Below are positions 44,580-53,420 of a DNA stretch of 64,000 nucleotides, in pieces (the first letter of the stretch is position 1; the number at the start of each line of letters is the position of its first letter). Both the position numbers and the translations under genes were made by a program. The stretch is from Rhodobacter sp. (GTDB lineage: Bacteria > Pseudomonadota > Alphaproteobacteria > Rhodobacterales > Rhodobacteraceae). The stretch spans positions 186,001-250,000 of the forward strand of contig JADJAB010000002.1 of assembly GCA_016704435.1 (NCBI GenBank), written 5' to 3'. The notes under the pieces were generated by a model. It saw only the letters and a list, made by a program, of their open reading frames with translations. It made no database searches and was not told the DNA's origin.

Positions 44580-45809
44580 TCAGATCGGCTTGCCCGCCAG
44601 CAGGCGCGGCAAATCGCCCTTGAGGCCGGCCGCCTGCCGGATGAAGCCGCGGCGCAGGCCTGGCACCGCGTTGACCAGCCCGAGGCCCAGGTCTCGACCC
44701 AGCCGAAGGATCGGGTTGTCGTTGGAAAACAGCCGGTTGACCGTATCCATGCCCAGCGCAAGGGCGGTGCTGTCGAACCGCCGCCAGCGCTGGTATTCCT
44801 CCAGCACCACCGCGCCGCCGATATCCTCGCCCCGCCGCGCGGCGGTGATCAGCACCTCGGCCAGCGCGCCCACGTCGCGCAGGCCCAGGTTCAGACCCTG
44901 CCCGGCGATCGGGTGCACCCCATGTGCGGCATCGCCCACCAGCGCCACCCGGTCCGTCACGAAGCGTTCGGCCAGCGACAGCGACAGGGGATAGGTGAAG
45001 CGCGCGCCCGCCAGCGCGATCTGCCCCAGGAAATCGCCGAACCGGGGCCGCAGCGCCGCCAGATAGCCGTCGTCGTCCAGCGCCTGGATCGCGGCGGCGG
45101 TGGCGTCCGTCTCGCTCCACACGATCGACGAATGGTGCCCGCCCGGCAGGGGCAGGATCGCCAGCGGGCCGGAGGGCATGAAGAACTGATGCGCGGTGCC
45201 TTCGTGGTCCTTCTCGTGGCGAATGGCGGTGACCAGGGCGGTCTGGCCATAGCCCCAGCCCTGCCGCCGTATCCCTGCCCGCGTCGCCACGCCCGACCCG
45301 CGCCCGTCGCAACCGACCAGGAGCCGCCCGGCCAGTTGACGCCCCGAGGCCAGCGTGATCGTCACCCCCTGCGGCGCAACCTCTTGCGCCTGCACGGTTT
45401 CACCGGACAGAAGGGTGATGTTCGGCTCGGCCTGCATCGCCTGAAGGAAGGCCGCGTAAAGGAAACGGTCTTCCAGCATGAAGCCCATCGGGCCTTCCTC
45501 GATCTCGGCCGAATCGAAGGCCAGAAAGAAGGGTGCAGCGCCTTGCCCGGCATGGCCGTCCGAAGCCCTGATCTTCAGGATCGGCTGGCTCTTGCCCTCG
45601 ACCGCCGGCCAGACCCCGATCATCTGCAACAGCCGCTTCGAGGCAATCGCCAGCGCATAGGCCCGCCCGTCGAACCCCGCCTCGGCCCGCAAAGGGGCGG
45701 CGCGCGCGTCGATCACGGTGACCCGCAGCCCGCCTTGGGCCAGCGCCAGCGCCAGCGCGGGGCCGTTCAGCCCGCCGCCCGCAATCAGGATATCGGCGTC
45801 CATCTTCAT
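44580..45809 (-). CDS. UbiH/UbiF-family FAD-dependent monooxygenase
   Basis: The 409-residue flavoprotein has the dinucleotide motif ILIAGGGLNGPALALAL, the DG motif LLVGCDGRGSGVATRAG, and the FAD motif VALVGDAAHGVHPIAGQGLNLGLRDV by its core GDAAHGVHPIAGQGLNLG. These are diagnostic of the ubiquinone hydroxylase group, which hydroxylates the ring in ubiquinone synthesis. The precise ring position is not decided by sequence. Start at 45809 or 45803. It converges on the Trm112-like gene and is divergent from the amidase. Confidence 0.9.
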   Translation of the reverse strand: MKMDADILIAGGGLNGPALALALAQGGLRVTVIDARAAPLRAEAGFDGRAYALAIASKRLLQMIGVWPAVEGKSQPILKIRASDGHAGQGAAPFFLAFDSAEIEEGPMGFMLEDRFLYAAFLQAMQAEPNITLLSGETVQAQEVAPQGVTITLASGRQLAGRLLVGCDGRGSGVATRAGIRRQGWGYGQTALVTAIRHEKDHEGTAHQFFMPSGPLAILPLPGGHHSSIVWSETDATAAAIQALDDDGYLAALRPRFGDFLGQIALAGARFTYPLSLSLAERFVTDRVALVGDAAHGVHPIAGQGLNLGLRDVGALAEVLITAARRGEDIGGAVVLEEYQRWRRFDSTALALGMDTVNRLFSNDNPILRLGRDLGLGLVNAVPGLRRGFIRQAAGLKGDLPRLLAGKPI

Positions 45810-45895
45810 GCCCAAAGACCTAGGGCCGCCGCCGGGCATTGTCCATGCGCCGATCAGCCGCTACCGTCCGACCCGTGGTGCAGATGGGGGAAAAG

Positions 45896-47227
45896 ATGAG
45901 CGGAACCTGGTTCCACATGACGGCGGCCGATCTGGGGCGCGAGATCGACACCGGCAGGATCAACCCGGTCGAACTGGCCGAAGCATACGTCGACAGGATC
46001 GACACCCACGCCCTGACCCCGCGCATCTACGCCCGCCGGACCGAATCCCGCGCGCGGGCCGAGGCGATGGGCGCCGCCTCGCGCGCCAGCGCGGGCTTTC
46101 GCAAGGGTCTGCTGGACGGGGTGCCGATCAGCTGGAAGGATCTGTTCGATACCGCCGGCGTGGCGACCGAGGCCGGATCGGCCCTGTTGCGCGGCCGCAC
46201 GCCCAGCCGCGATGCCGCCGTGCTGGAAAGGGCGACGCAGGCGGGCACGGTCTGCCTGGGCAAGACGCATATGACGGAACTGGCCTTTTCCGGCCTTGGC
46301 CTCAACCCGGTGACGGCGACGCCGCCCTGCCTGAACGACGAGGCGGCGGTGCCGGGCGGGTCGTCGTCGGGGGCGGCCACATCGGTTGCCTTCGGGCTGG
46401 CGGCGGCGGCGATCGGGTCCGATACCGGCGGCTCGGTCCGCGTGCCGGCAGCGTGGAACGATCTTGCCGGGCTGAAGACCAGCTCCGGCCTGCTGCCAAT
46501 GACCGGCGTGGTGCCGCTGTGCGAGCGGTTCGACACCATCGGCCCGCTGGCCCATTCGGTCGAGGATTGCGCGCTGCTCTTGGCCGCGATGCAGGGTGCC
46601 CGCCCTGTGGACCTGACCGGGGCCAGCCTTGGCGGGATCCGGCTGGCGGTGCTGGAGACGATGGCGATGGACGGCCTGCGCGACGCCCCGGCCAAGGGCT
46701 TTGCCGATGCCTGCCAGCGCCTGTCGCGGGCCGGGGCGCGGGTGGAACGGCTGGACGCCCCCGAAGTGACCGAGGCGATGGGCCTCTCTGGCGTCACCTT
46801 CACCGCCGAGGCCTATGCGATCTGGCGCGACACCATCGAGGCCGCGCCGGAAAAGATGTTTCCCCCGATCCTGGAGCGTTTTCGCGCCGGGGCGCAGGTG
46901 CAGGCGCCCGACTACATCGCCGCCTGGCGCCGGCTGGAGGTGCTGCGCCGCCAATGGGCCGACCGGACGGCAGGGTTCGACGCGGTGATCCTGCCGACCT
47001 CGCCGATCCTGCCGCCCAATGCCGAACGGCTGCTGGCCGACCACGCCTATTTCATGGCCGAGAACCTGCTGGCGCTGCGCAATACCCGAATCGCCAACAT
47101 GCTGGGCCTGTGCGTGCTGACGTTGCCAACCTCGCAGCCGTCCTGCGGCATTTCGATCATGGCGCCCGCCTTTGCCGAAGGCCGCCTGCTGCGGCTGGGC
47201 GCGGCGGCGGAAAAGGCGCTGCGCTAG
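45896..47227 (+). CDS. Amidase (amidase-signature family)
   Basis: The 443-residue enzyme has the Ser-cisSer-Lys triad: K81 in PISWKDLFDTAG, S156 in AVPGGSSSGAATSV, and S180 in AIGSDTGGSVRVPAA. It also has the usual TPPCLNDEA stretch. It hydrolyses amide bonds; substrate unknown. GatA-type transamidase is unlikely because no gatB/C neighbours and the length is short. The ATG at 45896 is preceded by GGGGGAAA. Single-gene transcript between the divergent UbiH-type gene and the aminotransferase. Confidence 0.9.
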   Translation: MSGTWFHMTAADLGREIDTGRINPVELAEAYVDRIDTHALTPRIYARRTESRARAEAMGAASRASAGFRKGLLDGVPISWKDLFDTAGVATEAGSALLRGRTPSRDAAVLERATQAGTVCLGKTHMTELAFSGLGLNPVTATPPCLNDEAAVPGGSSSGAATSVAFGLAAAAIGSDTGGSVRVPAAWNDLAGLKTSSGLLPMTGVVPLCERFDTIGPLAHSVEDCALLLAAMQGARPVDLTGASLGGIRLAVLETMAMDGLRDAPAKGFADACQRLSRAGARVERLDAPEVTEAMGLSGVTFTAEAYAIWRDTIEAAPEKMFPPILERFRAGAQVQAPDYIAAWRRLEVLRRQWADRTAGFDAVILPTSPILPPNAERLLADHAYFMAENLLALRNTRIANMLGLCVLTLPTSQPSCGISIMAPAFAEGRLLRLGAAAEKALR

Positions 47228-47428
47228 GATGGCGGACGCCCCCCCCCGGACTGGCGCCCCGGCCAGGGGGGCTTCCAAACCAGCGCAAAGCGGCGGCAAA
47301 GGGGGCAAAAAAGCCACAACTGCGCGCTCCAACCCCTCGGGATGGTTGCGAAATTCTGGACCGGCGGGTGTTCCGTCGCTAATCTTTGTCCAAACCGGGA
47401 CATCAAGGATCCCGGACCTGAGGCAGCA

Positions 47429-48607
47429 ATGGTCTTTCCTGAGCGGTTTTCGAACCTGCCAGAGTATGCGTTTCCGCGTCTGCGGAACCTTCTTGATGCG
47501 CACGCCCCCGGCGGCGAACCCATTGCCATGACCATCGGCGAGCCGCGCCACCCGATGCCCGAATTCATTGGCCGCATTCTGGCTGAAAACCTTGCCGGCT
47601 TCGGGGTTTACCCGCCAAACGACGGCACGCCCGAATTGCTTGCCGCGATCTCCGGCTGGATCGGCAGGCGCTATGGCGTCAGCGTCGCGCAAAACCGTCT
47701 GATGGCCCTGAACGGCACCCGCGAGGGTCTTTACAACGCGCTGATTGCGCTATGCCCCGAGGCGAAGGGTGGCAAGCCGCCCGTGGTGCTGATCCCCAAC
47801 CCGTTCTACCAGGTCTATGCCGTGGCCGCCCTGACCGTGGGTGCCGAACCGGTCTATGTGCCCGCAACGGCCGCCACCGGCTTTCTGCCCGACTACGCCA
47901 ACCTGCCGAAAGACATCCTCGATCGCACGGCGATTGCCTTCATCTGCTCGCCGTCGAACCCGCAGGGCGCGGTGGCTTCGGCCGATTATCTGGCCGACCT
48001 GCTGGCGCTGGCCGAAACCCATGACCTTCGGGTCTTCGCTGACGAATGCTATTCCGAGATCTGGCGTGACACCCCGCCGCCCGGCATCCTTGCCGTCGCA
48101 AACACCACCGGCGCCGACCCGGAACGCGCGGTGGCCTTCCACTCGCTGTCGAAGCGGTCGAACCTGCCGGGCCTGCGGTCGGGCTTTGTCGCCGCCGGGC
48201 CGCAGGCGATGACCCATATCCGCAAGTTGCGCGCCTTTGCCGGTGCGCCGCTGCCCGTGCCGCTGCAAAAGGTGGCCGAGGCCGCCTGGGCCGATGATGC
48301 CCATGTCGATGCCTCGCGTGTGCTATACCAGCAGAAATTCGCGGATGCCGATGCCACCTTCGCGGGGATGCAGGGCTACCAGCCCCCCGGTGGCGGCTTC
48401 TTTCTTTGGCTTCCGGTCGAGGATGGCGAAGCGGCGGCGCTGAAGCTTTGGCGCGAAACCGGCGTGCGGGTCCTGCCCGGCGCCTATCTGTCGCGTGATG
48501 TCGGGGGCGACAACCCCGGCAATGGTTATATCCGGGTCGCCCTTGTGGCGCCCCGGCAAGAAACGCAGCGCGGGCTGACCCAGCTTCGCCGCTGCCTTTA
48601 CGATTGA
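47429..48607 (+). CDS. Class I/II pyridoxal-phosphate aminotransferase
   Basis: This fold-type I aminotransferase of 392 residues has NGTREGLYNALIAL, the NPFYQVY loop, CSPSNPQGAVASADYLADLL by its core CSPSNPQGA, DECYSEI, and the PLP Lys in FHSLSKRSNLPGLRSGF. It resembles the DapC-like (succinyldiaminopimelate) branch that also includes generic aminotransferases near ftsK in alphaproteobacteria; substrate cannot be fixed. The ATG at 47429 begins VFPERFSNLPEYAF. ftsK starts 12 bases after its stop, so the two may be cotranscribed. Confidence 0.88.
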   Translation: MVFPERFSNLPEYAFPRLRNLLDAHAPGGEPIAMTIGEPRHPMPEFIGRILAENLAGFGVYPPNDGTPELLAAISGWIGRRYGVSVAQNRLMALNGTREGLYNALIALCPEAKGGKPPVVLIPNPFYQVYAVAALTVGAEPVYVPATAATGFLPDYANLPKDILDRTAIAFICSPSNPQGAVASADYLADLLALAETHDLRVFADECYSEIWRDTPPPGILAVANTTGADPERAVAFHSLSKRSNLPGLRSGFVAAGPQAMTHIRKLRAFAGAPLPVPLQKVAEAAWADDAHVDASRVLYQQKFADADATFAGMQGYQPPGGGFFLWLPVEDGEAAALKLWRETGVRVLPGAYLSRDVGGDNPGNGYIRVALVAPRQETQRGLTQLRRCLYD

Positions 48608-48619
48608 GGACAGGCAAGA

Positions 48620-51600
48620 ATGGCTTCCTATCAGGCACGTCAACGCGACCCGCTGCTGGACCAGACCACCCAGGCCATGCTGGAAAAGCGCGGGCGAGAG
48701 TTGCTGGGCCTTGCCCTTGTCCTTGCGGCATTGGCCTTCGCGGCCATGCTGGGCAGCTATTCGCCCGATGATCCGGGCTGGATGGTCGCTACCGAAGAGC
48801 CGGCGCAGAACATGCTGGGCCGGTTCGGTGCGGCGGTGTCCTCGACGCTGATCATCCTGATCGGGCACGGGGCCTGGACCATTCCGCTGATCCTGTTTGC
48901 CTGGGGCGTCCGCTTTGCCCTGCACCGGGGCGGCGAACGCGCGCTGGCACGGATCGTCTTTGCCGTCATCGCGGTGGCGCTGGCTTCGGCCTATGCAGCC
49001 ACGCTGGCGGCACCCGCCACCTGGACGCACGCCTTCGGGCTGGGCGGCCTTTTCGGCGATACCGTGGCCGGGGCGCTGGTCGGGGTCATTCCCGGCAGTC
49101 TGGGCTTCGGGCTGAAACTGCTGTCGCTGCTGGCATTCTTTGGCCTGGTGGCAATGATGCTCTACGTCACCGGCTTCAACCGCGAAGAGCTGCGCGGGAT
49201 CAGCCGCTTCCTGCTGACCGGGGCGATCCTGCTCTATTCGGCGGTGATGACGGCCATGGACAAGGGCTCGTCTGCGGCGCTGTCGGGCGCGATCCGGGGC
49301 GCGCGCGGCCTGCAGGACCGCACGGCGGCCGCCCGCGCCGCCCGCAGCGCCGAGACGCGGCATGGCGAATGGGAGCCGCCGGTGATGGCCGGTGCCCAAG
49401 GCTCGGCCCCGCGCGCAGTGGTGCGCCGCACGGCAGTTGCGGCCCATGACCGGACCTATGCGCCCGAGCCGCTTTCAGCCGCACCGGCCTGGAACGACCC
49501 CGCGACGCTGCGCCCCGAGCCGCGGCAGTTTGCGGCACCGGCCGACCTGCCCAAGGAAAAGCTGGGCTTTCTTGCCCGCATGCGTCGCGTCGTGGAGCCG
49601 GAGCCGGAGCTGATCGAACAGCCCCTGGCCCATGCCGCGCTGGACGCCGATCTGCCCAGCGAGGACCGTATCAGGGCCCGCATCTCGGATGTGATCCGCA
49701 ACCGGGCGCGGGGCGTCGCGCCCGTTCTTGCCGCAGGCCTGACGCCAGCCCTGTCTCCGGTGCAGGCCGCTGTCGCCGCGCGGCGGGCAGAGCCGCCGGT
49801 GGTGCGCCCGCGCGGCCCGGTGCCGCTGATGGCCGACACAAGGCCCGGCAGCGCGCCGCCCGTTCCCGCTCTCGGCGCCCTGCCCGGCTTTTCCGCCCAT
49901 CCGCGCGGGGGGGTCGCGCAGGCGCTGAACGATGACAACCTGTTCACCGCCGAACCTGCCGCCTGGGACGATCTGACCGAAACCGACTGGCAGGCCGACG
50001 AGGCCTGCGAGATCGACGATTTCGCCGGCGGCACCCTGCAGATGCCTTCGCTCGTCGACCGCCGTGCCATCGTGCAGGCGCCGGTGAAGAAGCCGACGCA
50101 GCCTTCCTCGCGCGCGCTGGCCGAGGCGCAGCCGCGCCTGCGGTTCGATGAGCCCGCGCCGGCCTTTGAACTGCCGCCGCTGTCGCTGCTGTCCAATCCG
50201 GTCACGATCCAGCGCAGCCAGCTGTCCGACGAGGCGCTGGCGGAAAACGCCCGGATGCTGGAATCGGTGCTGGACGACTACGGCGTCAAGGGCGAGATCG
50301 TTGCGGTCCGCCCCGGTCCGGTCGTGACCATGTACGAACTGGAACCGGCGCCGGGCCTGAAGGCCAGCCGGGTGATCGGCCTGGCCGATGACATCGCGCG
50401 CAGCATGTCGGCGCTGTCGGCGCGGGTGTCCACCGTTCCCGGCCGGTCGGTCATCGGCATCGAACTGCCCAATGCCACCCGCGAAAAGGTGGTGCTGAAG
50501 GAAATCCTTTCCGCCCGCGATTTCGGCGACAGCAACATGCGGCTGCCGCTGGCTCTGGGCAAGGACATCGGCGGCGATCCGATCGTGGCGAACCTGTCCA
50601 AGATGCCCCACCTGCTGATCGCGGGCACCACCGGCTCGGGCAAGTCGGTGGCCATCAACACCATGATCCTGAGCCTGCTTTACAAGCTGACACCCGACGA
50701 GTGCCGCCTGATCATGATCGACCCGAAGATGCTGGAACTGTCGGTCTATGACGGCATTCCGCATCTGCTGTCACCCGTGGTGACAGACCCGAAGAAGGCC
50801 GTTGTCGCCCTGAAATGGGTGGTGGGCGAGATGGAGGAGCGCTATCGCCGCATGTCCAAGATGGGCGTGCGCAACATCGAGGGCTACAACGGCCGCGTCC
50901 GCGAGGCACTGGCCAAGAACGAGATGTTCAAGCGTACCATCCAGACCGGCTTTGATGAGGAAACCGGCGATCCGGTGTTCGAGACCGAAGAATACGCCCC
51001 GGTCGCCTTCCCCTATATCGTGGTGGTCGTCGACGAGATGGCCGACCTGATGATGGTTGCGGGCAAGGAAATCGAAGCCTGCATCCAGCGACTGGCGCAG
51101 ATGGCGCGGGCCTCCGGCATCCACCTGATCATGGCAACGCAGCGGCCGTCGGTCGATGTGATCACCGGCACCATCAAGGCCAACTTCCCGACCCGGATCT
51201 CGTTCCAGGTAACATCGAAGATCGACAGCCGCACCATTCTGGGTGAACAAGGGGCCGAACAGCTGCTGGGTCAGGGCGACATGCTCTACATGGGCAACGG
51301 CCAGCGCATCACCCGTATCCACGGGCCGTTCGTCAGTGACGAAGAGGTCGAGGAAATCGTCAACCACCTGAAATCCTTCGGCCCGCCGACCTATATGTCG
51401 GGCGTGGTGGAGGGGCCGGACGAGGACTCTGCTTCGGACATCGACATGGTGCTGGGCCTTGGCACCGGCGAAGGCGAAGACGCGCTCTACGATCAGGCCG
51501 TGGCCATCGTGGCACGCGACCGCAAGTGTTCAACCTCCTACATCCAGCGCAAGCTGGGCATCGGCTACAACAAGGCCGCGAGGCTGGTCGAGCAAATGGA

Positions 51601-51667
51601 GGAAGAGGGCGTGGTCACCCCGGCCAACCACGTCGGCAAGCGCGAGATCCTTGTGCCCGAGATGTAG
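48620..51667 (+). CDS. ftsK: DNA translocase FtsK
   Basis: FtsK pumps chromosomal DNA through the closing septum and activates XerCD at dif. The 1015-residue protein has four N-terminal membrane helices (about 25-210), a long variable Ala/Pro-rich linker (about 220-530), then the motor: Walker A GTTGSGKS at 669-676, Walker B YIVVVVDEMADLMM and RPSVDVITGTIKANFP. The C-terminal gamma domain (SYIQRKLGIGYNKAARLVEQM) reads KOPS sequences. Length is on the long side because of the linker. An inverted repeat at 51693-51720 lies just after the stop. Confidence 0.97.
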   Translation: MASYQARQRDPLLDQTTQAMLEKRGRELLGLALVLAALAFAAMLGSYSPDDPGWMVATEEPAQNMLGRFGAAVSSTLIILIGHGAWTIPLILFAWGVRFALHRGGERALARIVFAVIAVALASAYAATLAAPATWTHAFGLGGLFGDTVAGALVGVIPGSLGFGLKLLSLLAFFGLVAMMLYVTGFNREELRGISRFLLTGAILLYSAVMTAMDKGSSAALSGAIRGARGLQDRTAAARAARSAETRHGEWEPPVMAGAQGSAPRAVVRRTAVAAHDRTYAPEPLSAAPAWNDPATLRPEPRQFAAPADLPKEKLGFLARMRRVVEPEPELIEQPLAHAALDADLPSEDRIRARISDVIRNRARGVAPVLAAGLTPALSPVQAAVAARRAEPPVVRPRGPVPLMADTRPGSAPPVPALGALPGFSAHPRGGVAQALNDDNLFTAEPAAWDDLTETDWQADEACEIDDFAGGTLQMPSLVDRRAIVQAPVKKPTQPSSRALAEAQPRLRFDEPAPAFELPPLSLLSNPVTIQRSQLSDEALAENARMLESVLDDYGVKGEIVAVRPGPVVTMYELEPAPGLKASRVIGLADDIARSMSALSARVSTVPGRSVIGIELPNATREKVVLKEILSARDFGDSNMRLPLALGKDIGGDPIVANLSKMPHLLIAGTTGSGKSVAINTMILSLLYKLTPDECRLIMIDPKMLELSVYDGIPHLLSPVVTDPKKAVVALKWVVGEMEERYRRMSKMGVRNIEGYNGRVREALAKNEMFKRTIQTGFDEETGDPVFETEEYAPVAFPYIVVVVDEMADLMMVAGKEIEACIQRLAQMARASGIHLIMATQRPSVDVITGTIKANFPTRISFQVTSKIDSRTILGEQGAEQLLGQGDMLYMGNGQRITRIHGPFVSDEEVEEIVNHLKSFGPPTYMSGVVEGPDEDSASDIDMVLGLGTGEGEDALYDQAVAIVARDRKCSTSYIQRKLGIGYNKAARLVEQMEEEGVVTPANHVGKREILVPEM

Positions 51668-51692
51668 GGCCCCTGCCCTTCCCGAAATCCCC

Positions 51693-51720
51693 GAACGCGC
51701 GCCCGTTGTGGCGCGCGTTC
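51693..51720 (+). terminator. Inverted repeat after ftsK, probable terminator
   Basis: GAACGCGCGC (51693-51702) pairs with GCGCGCGTTC (51711-51720) around an eight-base loop, a perfect ten-pair stem 25 bases after the ftsK stop. No T-run follows, so termination strength is uncertain. Confidence 0.55.
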
Positions 51721-51795
51721 TGCTGGCGTCGGGCGGACCGTCTCTTGATCTTCCCGCACTCAGGCGCTACCTGCCCGCACGCAAAGGAGACGGTC

Positions 51796-52695
51796 ATGGC
51801 AGAAATCATCCTTCTGGACGGCGGCATGGGGCAGGAACTGATCGCCCGGTCGGGCGATGACCCCACGCCGCTTTGGGCAACGCGGGTGATGATCGACCAC
51901 CCCGGCCTGGTCCGCGACATTCACGCCGAATACTTCGCCGCCGGCGCCACCATCGCCACGGCGAACACCTATGCCATCCACCACGACCGGCTGCACGGCT
52001 TTGGCCTTGACCCCTTTTTCCAGGCCCTTCACCTGCGCGCCCTGGCCGAGGCGCATGAGGCGCGTGCCGCCTTTGGCGGGCATGGCCGCATCGCCGGGTC
52101 GATGGGCCCGCTGGTCACCAGCTATCGCCCCGACCTGACGCCCCCGATCCCCGAGGCCGTCGCGAAATACTCTGAAATCGCCCGCCTGCATGCGCCCCAT
52201 GTCGACCTGATCCTGATCGAGACGATGTCGTCGCTGGACCTTGCCGAAGGCGCCGTCATCGGCGCGGCCAAGGCCGGGGTGCCGGTCTGGCTGTCGGTTT
52301 CGGTGGACGACCACGACGGAACGAAACTGCGGTCAGGAGAGCCGGTCGCCGCACTGGAGCGCATTCTCGGCGCGCACCGGGTCGACGCCGTGCTGGCCAA
52401 TTGCTCGGTCCCCGAGGCGATGGCAGCCGCGCTGACCGAGATGAAGTCGCTGGGCCTGCCCTTCGGCGCCTATGCCAATGGCTTCAGCCACATCTCGGGC
52501 AATTACCTCGGGGTCGGGTTCACGGTCAGGGAACTGACCCACCGCCACGACCTGACGCCTGATCGCTACGCCGATTTCGCGCTGACCTGGGTCGCCATGG
52601 GCGCAACCATCGTCGGCGGCTGCTGCGAGGTGGGGCCGGCGCATATTCGCCACCTGGCCGCACGCCTGCGCGCCGAAGGCCATACCATCGCATGA
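51796..52695 (+). CDS. Homocysteine S-methyltransferase family protein
   Basis: The 299-residue protein has the homocysteine-methyltransferase fold with ILLDGGMGQELIARSGDDPTPLW at the start (core LLDGGMGQEL) and the zinc-binding Cys residues: one in VLANCSVP and the pair in IVGGCCEVGPAHI. It transfers a methyl group to homocysteine to make methionine; the donor (S-methylmethionine or betaine, MmuM/BHMT types) is not decided. An AAAGGAGA at 51783-51790 sets the ATG at 51796. The stop overlaps the RluA-type gene by four bases. Confidence 0.88.
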   Translation: MAEIILLDGGMGQELIARSGDDPTPLWATRVMIDHPGLVRDIHAEYFAAGATIATANTYAIHHDRLHGFGLDPFFQALHLRALAEAHEARAAFGGHGRIAGSMGPLVTSYRPDLTPPIPEAVAKYSEIARLHAPHVDLILIETMSSLDLAEGAVIGAAKAGVPVWLSVSVDDHDGTKLRSGEPVAALERILGAHRVDAVLANCSVPEAMAAALTEMKSLGLPFGAYANGFSHISGNYLGVGFTVRELTHRHDLTPDRYADFALTWVAMGATIVGGCCEVGPAHIRHLAARLRAEGHTIA

Positions 52696-53356
52696 CCCCC
52701 GATTTCGTCCCCGATTTTGTCTATGCCCCGCCCGACGTGCCACTGCGCTTCCTGTTCGAGGACCGGCACATCCTGGTCATGGACAAGCCTGCCGGCCTAT
52801 TGTCGGTGCCCGGCAAGCTGGAGGGGCGCGAGGATTGCCTGCAGTCGCGCCTGCAAGCCGCGCGCTGGGATGCGCTCTTGGTGCACCGGCTTGATTGCGA
52901 CACCTCCGGCGTGATGATCTTTGCCCGCACCAAGGCGGCTCAGGGTTTTCTGGGGCAGGAGTTCGAGCAGCGCCGGGCGCAAAAGACCTATATCGCCCGC
53001 GTGGCCGGGGAGATTGCCGGTGACAGCGGCCGCATCGACCTGCCCTTGTGCGCCGACTGGCCGAACCGGCCGCGGCAGATGGTCAGCCGCGAGCATGGCC
53101 GCCCGGCGCAGACCGACTGGCAGGTGATCGACCGTGCCCCCAACGAGACCCGCGTCCGGCTGTCGCCCAGGACCGGCCGCAGTCATCAGCTCAGGGTGCA
53201 CATGCTGGCGCTAGGTCACCCGATCCTGGGCGACCCGATCTATGCGACCGGCGCCGCAAGGACCACCCCCGGCTGATGCTGCATGCCGAAACGCTGGCCC
53301 TGCACCACCCCGCCACGAAGGACTGGGTTCAGTTCACCGCCCCCCTGCCGTTCTGA
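52692..53356 (+). CDS. RluA-family RNA pseudouridine synthase (frameshift near 3' end)
   Basis: This RNA-modifying enzyme has the RluA fold: HILVMDKPAGLLSVPGK by its core DKPAGLLSVPG and the catalytic Asp in VHRLDCDTSGVMIFART, then ETRVRLSPRTGRSHQLRVHM and GHPILGDPIYATG. It lacks an S4 domain, so it is closer to RluA/C-type enzymes. One base is missing near 53258-53261: restoring it yields HPRLMLHAETLAL and a stop at 53354-53356. Overlaps the methyltransferase gene by ATGA. Target position unknown. Confidence 0.9.
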
Positions 53357-53420
53357 AAACCGTTAACCGAGTTGCAACATTCGTGGTTAACTCTGGCGCG
53401 AACCCGCCCGGAGGCCGCCC

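Noticed and set aside
45854..47692. Long minus-strand open frame opposite the amidase
   Set aside because: The amidase on the plus strand has a complete catalytic triad, and the antisense frame is low in hydrophobic and high in Arg/Pro/Gly residues.
51668..51795. Possible SAM-type riboswitch upstream of the homocysteine methyltransferase
   Set aside because: The gap has one perfect hairpin close to the ftsK stop and no recognisable SAM-II or SAM/SAH core. A covariance-model search would be needed to say more.
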